From Undaria pinnatifida (Eukaryota; Sar; Phaeophyceae; Laminariales; Alariaceae): a DNA stretch of 64,000 nucleotides. Under the pieces are notes generated by a model. It did not search any database, was not told the DNA's origin, and saw only the letters and a program-made list of their open reading frames with translations. This document shows positions 56,701 through 64,000 of the stretch, one piece after another. Numbering within the stretch: position 1 is the first letter of the stretch; each line of letters opens with the position of its first letter. The stretch covers positions 2,217,501 to 2,281,500 of the forward strand of contig JABAKD010000019.1 in assembly GCA_012845835.1 (NCBI GenBank), in the 5' to 3' direction. The translations under genes and the position numbers were made by a program.

Positions 56701-59700
56701 AGTGCAACAAACCAGCACTTCGAAGTAGATAATATAGGCCAAAGCCTAGCCCAGCCCGAGCGCTTGTGTCACACGCAACAGGGCTGGACTAGCCCTTGCC
56801 CCTCTAGGATATTGCCGTACCTCTCGCTACGAACTCGGGCTGGTCAACATTGGTACCTGCCGTCAACCCAACCCCAACCCAACCCAACCCAACCCAACCC
56901 AACCCAACCCAACCCAACCCGACCCAACCCAACCCAACCCAACCTAACCCAACCCAACCCAACCCAATTGCTGTCGTTGTGCATAGGCGTGTTTACGTCC
57001 CAAAAAGGTTAAGAGTTCAATAGGCCTTTTATTATTGCTGTTTTAGGGAGATCCAGGTCGAGGGATGGGACACGGGACACGGGACACGGGACGAGGAAAA
57101 TCGGGCACGCGAGGTTGAAAAAATGCTAGCCAAGCCAAATCCAACATACGAGTGCTCGGGCTGGGCTATACCCGTTGCCGCTATTGTTTGGTTATTACGC
57201 AGCCACAAGCGTAAGCTATGAATGTGGCTGTGTCTAGGTCTAGGTGGCGGATCTAGATAAAGCCATGTGCATGGCTGACGCTGGCGGCAACGTAGCAACC
57301 AACGGAAATAGGCGAAATGCTAGCCCAGCCAGGTTGGGTGTGGCACGAATGCTCGGGCTATTAGACTAATAGGTTATCTTTTCGCCTATCCATAGGTTGC
57401 AGGGCAGTCAGTACGGCTAACTCCGCGCGGCTTGCTGACAGCGCAGCAACCAACGCACACAAGCGGAAGGGTAGCCCAGTCCATGCACTCGTACCACACC
57501 CAGCCGAACTGCGGCATACAGCCAACCGCCAATGCTTGGACTTAGATCAAGCCTCGCATGCCCGACGCCGGCGGAAGCGTTGTAACCAAATATTACAAGT
57601 AGAAGCTAAAGGCTCGCCAGCTCGAGCACTCGCATCATCCCAACTCTATCTCCTGTGACAGAGCTAGATGAAGCCATGCATACACATACATCCGACAACA
57701 CTGAAGCTAAAGGCTGGTCAGCTCGAGCACTCGCATCATCCCAACTCTTATCTCCTGTCACAGCGCTAGATAAAGCCATGCGTACGTCATACATCCGACA
57801 CGGGCGGCAACGTTGCAAACAATTAATAGAGGCGAAAGGCTCGCCGGGCCCGTGTGAATAACAACACCCAACCCCGGTCCAGCGAACACCCGAGATGTCT
57901 CGCATACATGCCCGTGCCGCTCCTGGGGCGCGCCTCGATCAAGCCGGGCATACCCACCAGGGGTGGCAGCGTAGTTTCCAAAGATTAGAGGCGAGACGCC
58001 GACCCAGCCCGGTTGGGCGTGACACGAGTGCTGGGGCTGGGTTATCCTGTCCATTGGTAGCTATGCCGCAAGCAGGAGCGAGTACGCACGGCTTTATGTA
58101 GGTCAGCCTTCTAAAGGCCAGCCTTCGAGGCTGATCTAGACAAAGCCGTGGGCAGTCGACCCTGCTGGCGGCATAGAAGCCAATGCATACAGGCCAATTG
58201 CTAGCCCAGCCCGAGCGCTCATGTCACTCAACTCGGCTGGGTTAATCTTCCGCCTCTATTGTTTGGGTACTACGCTGCCACCCGCTTCGGCTATGCACAC
58301 GGGCTTATCTAGATCCGCCCCTGAGGCGGACCTAGATAGAGTCGCAGATGCCTGACGCGGGTCGCAACATAGTAATCAAACGATAAGAGGCGATAGAGCT
58401 CGCCCAGCTTGCGCGCTTGGGGTCACACCCACCCCCCTACGCGGTAAACACCCGAGATGACTCGCATACATACCGGCGCCACTCCCAGGCTGCACCTCGA
58501 CCAAGCCTGGAATACCCGCCACGGGTGACAGCTTTCGAGCACGACGTAGACAAAGCCGTGGGTAGTCGACCCTTCTGGCAGCGTAGCAGCCAATGCTTTT
58601 AGGCACACTGCTAGCCCAGCCCGAGCACCCGACCCAACCGGGCTGGGCCAGCGTTTCGCCTCTATTGTTTGGTTCTGCGCTGCCACTTGTATCGGCTATA
58701 ACCACGCATGTATCTAGATCCGCCTCTGAGGCGGACCAAGGCAAATTCGTGCACTCATAGCCGATACGGGTGGCAACATCTCAACCAAATCATACAGGCG
58801 AAATGCCAGTCCAGTCCGCGAACTCACGTCACCCCCAACACACCAGTGCTCAGGCTGGGCCATATATAGCCCTTCGCCTCTACTATTTGGTTTTACTACG
58901 CTGCCACAAGCGTCAGCTGTGAACACGGCTTAATCCAGGTGGCGGACCTAAAAAAAGTGAACCTAGAAAAAGCCGTGTGAACACCCGACGGGGGTGGCAG
59001 CGTATTTTCCAAACAATAGAGGCGCAACGCTCGCCCAGCCCGGTCGGATACGACACGAGTGCTGGGGCTGAGCTAGCCTTTCACGTACCAGATGTACCCT
59101 TTGGTTGATACAATGCCAGCAGGGTCCACCACCCACGGCTTTACCTAGGTCTGCTTTGTATGTATGAGCTCTATCTCGGGTGTTCACCAGATATGGGCGT
59201 TGTGCGTGGCACGAATGCGCGGGCTCGGCTAACCTTGCACCTCCGTTACTTGGTTGCCATGTTGCCTGCCACCCGTCTTGGCCCTGGAAACAGCTTTGTC
59301 TCGGTCCGCTTCACCGGATAGGGGGTTGTGTGCGGCACGGGTGCTCAAGCTGGGTTAGCCCTTCGCCTTTTCACTTTGGGTGTATTACGCTTCCACCAGA
59401 GTCGGCTACGCACACGCTTTCTCCAGGTCCGCCTCAGAGGCGAGCCTAGATATAGCTGTGTGCAGAGCAGACGATGGCGGCTGCGTGGTGACCAATGAGT
59501 GGAAGCGAAAGGTTAACCCAGCCCGGTTCGGTGTGGCACGAGTGCCTGGGCTGAGCTAGCCTCTCACCTATTATATCCATTGGTTGCTACGCTGGGAGCA
59601 CGGTATTCTACCCACGGCTTCATCTAGGTGAGCCTTGGAGGCTGACCTAGATAAAGCCATGGGTAGTGTACGATACTCGCAGCGTAGCAATCAACGGAAC

Positions 59701-62700
59701 TAAGCAAAAGGCTGGCCCAACCCGTGCACCCGAGTCACACCCAACCAAGCTGGGCTAGCCTTTCACTCCTAATCTTTGTTTACTAAGCTGCCACCAGCGG
59801 TGGCCGCGCAAACGGTTTCATCTAGGCCCGCGTCTGAGGCGGACCTAGACAAAGCCGTGTGCGTAGCCGACACGGGTGGCAACATGGCAACCAAAGACAG
59901 AGGCGAAACGTTAGCCCAGTCCGCGCACTCGTGTCACGCAACCCTGGGATGCCTCGCATACATACACCCCGCGCCCTTCCCAGGTTAGTTTCGGACATGC
60001 AAGGCAAATCAAACAACACGGGACTTCGACTCCCACACACACAACGTATTGTATTTTCATTTTGTTAATGGATGGCCAGGGGAGGGAGGGGGAGAGGAGC
60101 CCCCTGGCTGCTTTCCTAAGAGTACTAGTTTTTTCTCGTCCGTAGTTCATGCTCGAGAGTATCTAATGTGAGCAACGCGCAACGTGATGGGCACGTGTGT
60201 TTGTGGGAGAGCTATAAATGAAAACTACGCATGGTCGAGAGTGTTACACGGGAGCATCGTCGGCAACGTGATGCGTACGCACGAAAAAAAACACACTATA
60301 CATTAATTAGACCGATGACAATGGAAAGCCGATAGTTTGGCGAAAAAAATGCAAACTTTCTTGGGGGGTTATTTGCTGAAAGATTCCGGGGTAACGTCGC
60401 TATGGGGAAAATATGACTAAAACGTTTTTTTCGTGGATCTTTTTTTGGACATGCGGTCCAACAGGTCAATTCGTGTATTTTTCATCAAGCCTTGGTCAAC
60501 ACTGCCCACCAAACACATTTGACCTTCGATCGCGAGATAGAGACAACCCATGGTCACTCCTCTTTGGTCCGGACAAGGCCACATGAGTGTAGGTGACAGC
60601 GCTGAAGAGTTCATCTCGATCCATGCCCTAGGGCGTGAGAAGTTACTTGTGTTGTCCTGTGGTCTTCCTTCACATCCTTTCAAAATTCTGTTTTTCGCCC
60701 GTTGGGAGACGATAGAGAGTTTTTGTCTCAATTTTGTACACACCAGCCGCCAAATGTGTTTTTAACAAAGCTTGATCGGCGCCCGCCACAAATCACCCGC
60801 CGTAGAGTGAGCGCTGTATACCAAGGGGGGGTCGGAGCCGTTAACGAGCTCGCCACGTTCAGAGTTCACGACGCCGTCGTTGATTTTGTTGAACGAAGTG
60901 TGTGGTCAACACGAAATTGCGCCGCGTCTAATCCAAGATCTGCTTGGGAATTGCTCAGGCCGATGTTAGCCAAGATCGCCGCGAGAAATCGTTTTCTTTC
61001 AGAATTCTGGGAAGTTTCGAAAAATAATTCTGCCAAATCGGGTCTAAAGGCGACCGTTCAGGCAAAAAGTTTGGATGGGATCTTCGGAAATTTCAAACTT
61101 TTGGCCTTCCATTGTCACTTGCCTTAGTCAGTAGTATTGAGAAGGAAACAGCTCTCTGACAGTGTGGAGCGTAATATATATGCAGCAGTACACCCGGTGT
61201 AAATCAGCTTCAACGTATAAAACTAATGAAACTCGCACTTGCCGGATACCTGGTACTTCACACAGACTGGTAGGTACGTCATGTAGCAGCAGGTAGTACA
61301 ACTGTTGCAGCTATACTCAAGCTGGTATGAGTTGCGCTGATCATGCGGTCTTCGAGCGACGGAAGCCACATGGTGCCACGGTGACGCCGTAATATCTAGA
61401 AAAAATCTAGATGACGCGACAAAGGTCAAGTTCACGACGGGTGCTATGCAGTAACAACAGTGACACGACGGTGGCAGAAACAACACCAATGGCGGTAGTG
61501 TCACGTTGCTGCCGTAAGTAGAGATAATAATCTAGATCGCGCAACAAAGGCCAAGGCCACGATGGCTGCGTGTGGGTACTACAGCAGTAGGTGGCCGCAG
61601 CAACACCGACGATGGCGGTAGCCAGACAGACAAACCACGAACATCTTCTAACGGGAATCTACGCGCTTTCGCGCTCGAAATAATTAATTATGGCACGACG
61701 TTCCCCTATCTATAGGCGTGTAACCGTTTTATAGCGGGCGAGCGGCAAAAAAAAACGGCTCGACTAATGTGTACACTCACTATTAATCCTTTCATTATAT
61801 AATTTTTTTCTGACGTACTGTAGTTTGTCTCCAAAACGTGGGTGTAGGTCTACAGGGGGGTTCTACAGCAGTAGGGCCCCCCCAAATGAGGCGGTCTGCG
61901 TAAGGCGGTATCCCTTCATAAGGCGGTCAAAATCTTGGCGCGACTGGGGAATTGCACTAAAGTACTCATAACGCGGAACGATTAGTGCGGCTTCCTCCAA
62001 TAAGGCGCTCATATTGCTCTCTATAGCGAATACCACACCACCGTCATACTGCGGGACCCCTGCTGTACGGCGATAGCTGCAGATATATGCAACGATGGCC
62101 TTTCTTTTAGTGGTAACTGCGCAGCACTTGCAGACAGCAGAGGCGTAGCAGAACTGCAGCAGAAGCGCAGCAGCAGCAACGGTAGTCGCAAAGCAGCAAG
62201 CATCAACGATGCTACTACCGCGGCAAGCGGTACTCATACTTTATTCAGAACGCGGTACACATGTAAGTGACCAGGTGCTAAATTTCAGAATGTTGTACTG
62301 TAGTGCATCTGTAGCACCAGGGTACAGACGCAAGCAGTGCCTTAAGCAGCAGTACAGCAGCAAGCAGCACTTATAACAGTACGCCAGCAAGCAATACACA
62401 GTCCTTCAACAGCAAGAGGTACCTATAGTTAGCATACACCAGCAGGCAGCACACATATCTCTGTCTCGTAGTTCGTGACTAGTTCAGTACAGCAGCATTA
62501 TATTAAAATATTATAAGGACGTCAGCTGTGAGTTCGACGAATTTAGGGCCGATACTCATCTTTGCAAGCTGTGTTGTTGGTACTTGTAATGTACTACGTG
62601 GGTGAGTTTTTCCACTTAATGGGAGAGGTCCTAATATTTCGTTGAAAAAAAGAAAAAAAAACTTCACGGCAGAAGCAAGCTCACCCCACGACCCGATGAC

Positions 62701-64000
62701 CTGCCGTCCTGAAATACTCAATCGCCATCTGCACGCCCTTGCAGGAAAACTTCTTGTTCAGCCCGTGTCGCATGGCCACATTGGGGACGTCGATAACCAC
62801 CTGTTGCCGTGAAACAACAGACGAATCGAAGAGCAAAACATGTTGTTATAGCTTAGAGCTCGGAAAAGGGCTGTAGCTCGTGTCGCATGGTTACGTTCGG
62901 GGCATCGCTCACCATCTGTTAAAGACAAACGGTACACGAGACAGATTCATAAGCAAAACATAACTCAGTCAACCCACTTGAGACGCAAAAAAGGACGAAA
63001 TTAAACGGCGTCTCATAAACAAAAACATACCAAAGGCAGCCTAGACCTCGGCGCCCCCTTAGGCCACCCGAACATCGCTCCCCTTCCCCTTCCCCCTCCT
63101 GTGCCGACGCCTCCAGATCTACCGCCGCCGCCCCCGTAGCCACCGCCGTCGCCGAGCCCGGCCCTGGCAATGGCCGCGGGGTTGTGGTCATCGCGCGGTC
63201 TCAAGCGCCCTCCGCGTTGCTGTCCGCCCCCGACCGCTGCTCCTGCTGCCGCAGCCGCCGCTTCTGCCGCCCTTGGTGGGGGCGGTTTGGACGTTGCAAT
63301 CACCTGTTGCGCGGCGGTGGTGGCGGCGGCAGCCGGTCGGCACAAAACAAATAAAAGTAAGCATTAGGGGTTAAGGCCACGAAAAAACGAAAAACTGAAC
63401 ACAGTAATAGGTATAGAAGCAAGCAACGGAAAAGTTGGGGAAGAACGAAAAACTGCAGCAACAAAAGTAGCAAGTGCATAGCCGATTGCATGCTCGCAGA
63501 GACAAAGACCTTCTTTCTTTCCGCCCCCTAAAAAACGAAACAGAGTCGAATGAACAAGCCAAACAAAAATAGCCAAAAACCCGACAAAAACGCGTTGTCC
63601 TCCAAAAACGATGAAAACCGAGCCAAAAAAATAAACACGATGGCCAGCAAGAAACCGAAAACGCAGGCCCGCGAGTCATCAAACTTGTTGAGAAGAGCAA
63701 CGTACGCCGCGGGAGATGAGGTGACAGAGTGGAGGGGGGGGGATAGGTACGTCAACGTGCGAACACAACAGCAACCTCAACATCAACACCACCACCACCG
63801 CCACCACCACCAACAATTCCATGGAACCCGGCGCCACCACAGTACCGCCACATCCTCCCCTCCCCGCCACACCGGCTCGCTTTGCACCACCCACCTTTGC
63901 TAAGTCGCCCACTGCTAACACTCCCGCCGGCAAAGCCCCCCCCGCCCCCAGCCCCGCCCCTGCCTCCGCTGCCCCCATTGCCGCCGCCACCGGCTCACCA
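53584..64000 (-). CDS. Zc3h12a/Regnase-like NYN-domain ribonuclease, multi-exon, 5' end beyond window
   Basis: Minus-strand exons, with GT-AG junctions and matching phases: >64000-63706 (tentative), 63303-63031, 62800-62685, 55457-55532, 54531-54401, 53797-53584 (stop 53586-53584). The last five sum to 269 codons plus stop. The NYN/PIN-like fold is complete. VVIDVPNVAMRHG and FSCKGVQMAIEYF..GHRVVG lead into FLPDYYLD, then LPDDVQLLQRLVDDGLLIST, TPPQDYDDSYSIKYA, FVVTNDLYRDHV and FVGDEFFPNPDF. The acidic residues expected in the active site (Asp of VID, DD of YDDS, Asp of TND and YRD) are all present. Family members cleave RNA stem-loops and other RNAs. The flanks are Gly/Ala/Pro-rich N-terminal exons and a short poly-Gly C-terminus, and no CCCH finger was seen. 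The introns are 402, 230, 7152, 925 and 603 nt. The first exon is the least certain. Confidence 0.88.
53800..54290. repeat. GGGGTGAGGT-type minisatellite filling the last NYN intron
   Basis: G-rich on +, so C-rich on the transcribed RNA sense strand (CCTCACCCCCACC). Ends with five GGGTC units (54264-54289). Pro/Thr-rich frames on the minus strand are artefacts. Confidence 0.9.
54401..54531 (-). CDS. NYN gene exon: YDDSY segment
   Basis: Acceptor CTTCGTTACTCAG, donor GTGAGG. 131 nt, phase 0 to 2. Contains DDGLLISTPPQDYDDSYSIK. Confidence 0.9.
54940..55085. repeat. (GACCC)n-rich segment in the NYN 925-nt intron
   Basis: GACCCGACCCGACCCGATCC and similar words around GTGAG. The complement of GGGTC units at 54264-54289 in the next intron. 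Confidence 0.7.
55457..55532 (-). CDS. NYN gene exon: FLPDYYLD segment
   Basis: Acceptor TTTCTTATTTCAG, donor GTATGA. 76 nt. The first G completes the split Gly codon, then FLPDYYLDLKRTNGLERAKK. Its phases fit both neighbours exactly, which strongly supports the 7.15-kb intron. Confidence 0.88.
56278..56440. repeat. (GATCTATAT)n-like 9-bp repeat
   Basis: About 17 imperfect 9-bp units. The Ile/Tyr/Asp-rich frames are artefacts. Confidence 0.9.
56870..56970. repeat. (AACCC)n pentanucleotide array
   Basis: About 20 units with one AACCT and one GACCC variant. It lies inside the foldback array. Confidence 0.95.
60001..62684. other. Rest of the large intron: family J copy, unrecognised frame, family A fragment
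   Basis: 60500-60660 matches the family J repeat. The plus-strand frame 60702-61127 (141 codons) has no family I recognise and lies antisense within the intron. 61390-61560 has two related ~120-bp units (CTAGA..CGACAAAGGTCAAG..CACGA / CTAGATCGCGCAACAAAGGC). 62520-62590 is a family A head fragment. Confidence 0.45.
62685..62800 (-). CDS. NYN gene exon: first nuclease strand and helix
   Basis: Acceptor GGCAACAG, donor GTGAGC. 116 nt, ends in phase 2. Encodes VVIDVPNVAMRHG and SCKGVQMAIEYFRTAGHR. Confidence 0.88.
62856..62915 (-). pseudogene. Duplicated partial NYN exon (possible poison exon)
   Basis: Behind its own acceptor TTTAACAG, the sequence reads MVSDAPNVTMRHELQPFSEL then TAA. It is a diverged copy of VVIDVPNVAMRHG. 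The intron just upstream of both copies is also alike (TGTTTTGCT..GA.TCGTCTGT), so acceptor and exon start were duplicated together. Splicing from 63031 into it would stop translation before the nuclease domain. Confidence 0.75.
63031..63303 (-). CDS. NYN gene exon: Pro/Ala/Gly-rich linker
   Basis: Follows CAACAG (acceptor at 63304-63306) and starts GTGATTGC. It is 273 nt, phase 0 to 0. It ends RSRLPL at donor GTATGT (63030-63025), so LPL joins VVIDVPN, the usual spacing before the first NYN strand. Confidence 0.65.
63706..64000 (-). CDS. Tentative N-terminal exon of the NYN gene (partial)
   Basis: Open Gly/Ala-rich frame (VAAAMGAAEAGAGLGAGG) ending CHLISRG in phase 0 at a strong donor GTACGT (63705-63700). 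The T-rich stretch below it on the minus strand fits an intron. Low complexity (a GGT-repeat region) makes the frame choice uncertain. Confidence 0.45.

Larger units (their letters stand above)
55600..60000. repeat. Array of alternately oriented ~100-bp modules (serial foldbacks) within the NYN intron
   Basis: One module reads GGGCTGGGCTAGCCTTTCGC, CTCTATTGTTTGGTTACTAC, GCTGCCACCCG, GGCTTTATCTAGGTC. Its reverse complement alternates with it throughout. Two kinds of junction result: one around TCCGCCTCTGAGGCGGA (e.g. 58719-58735; variants at 58312, 59428 and 59826), and one around GCTAGCCCAGCCCG..GGGCTGGGCTAGC with a loop GAGTG(C)..TGTCACACCCAAC. Roughly twenty modules, diverged from each other. 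CACCCGAGATG.CTCGCATACAT occurs as an extra insert at 57887, 58448 and 59946. Confidence 0.85.

Noticed and set aside
60702-61127. 141-codon plus-strand frame as a gene
   Set aside because: No recognisable domain, it lies antisense in a large intron, and no supporting signals were seen. Mentioned only as an open frame.
61340-61410. Candidate missing NYN exon reading GVTVAPCGFRRS on the minus strand
   Set aside because: No proper donor, an early stop, and the exon at 55457-55532 fits motif and phases much better.

Overview
The window looks like repeat-dense nuclear DNA of a eukaryote, most likely a stramenopile and probably a brown alga. That assignment is an inference from three things. The LINE reverse-transcriptase fragment at the left edge resembles one I recall from brown-algal genomes. 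The only multi-exon gene has GT-AG introns and a stramenopile-like architecture. The rest is packed with short non-autonomous elements, minisatellites and very long poly(G)/poly(C) runs. There are no bacterial-type operons, rRNA genes or CRISPR arrays, and I found no convincing intact tRNA gene.

Layout. 1-1.8 kb: decayed LINE ORF on the minus strand, with stops, frameshifts and a mutated YxDD motif. 2-21 kb and 24-53 kb: a mosaic of interspersed families, which I label A-K for cross-reference. A is a G-tract-rich repeat with about ten copies. B is a TIR/MITE family with about ten copies and 4-bp target duplications. C is a solo-LTR-like family (TG...CA). D is a TIR family serving as host for nested insertions. 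E is a TRIM-like mini-retrotransposon with 84-bp LTRs. G, H, I, J and K are other dispersed repeats, and there is a tRNA-derived SINE. 22.1-22.7 kb: one intact single-exon gene for an OTU-type cysteine protease. 23.0-23.7 kb: a 755-bp TIR element with a near-perfect 8-bp target duplication.

The main gene lies at the right end on the minus strand (53,584 to beyond 64,000). It encodes a Zc3h12a/Regnase-like NYN (PIN-fold) ribonuclease whose nuclease domain can be assembled from four small exons with matching phases, plus Gly/Ala-rich N-terminal exons. It is hard to see because a 7.15-kb intron splits the first nuclease exon from the rest. That intron holds a roughly 4.4-kb array of about 100-bp modules in alternating orientation, i.e. 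serial foldback units. The splice acceptor and start of the first nuclease exon are also duplicated upstream as a short copy that would lead to early termination.

Together the window shows two plausible protein-coding loci embedded in transposon debris. The most novel material is the intronic foldback array, the duplicated exon, and several compact element families whose boundaries can be read from nested insertions.
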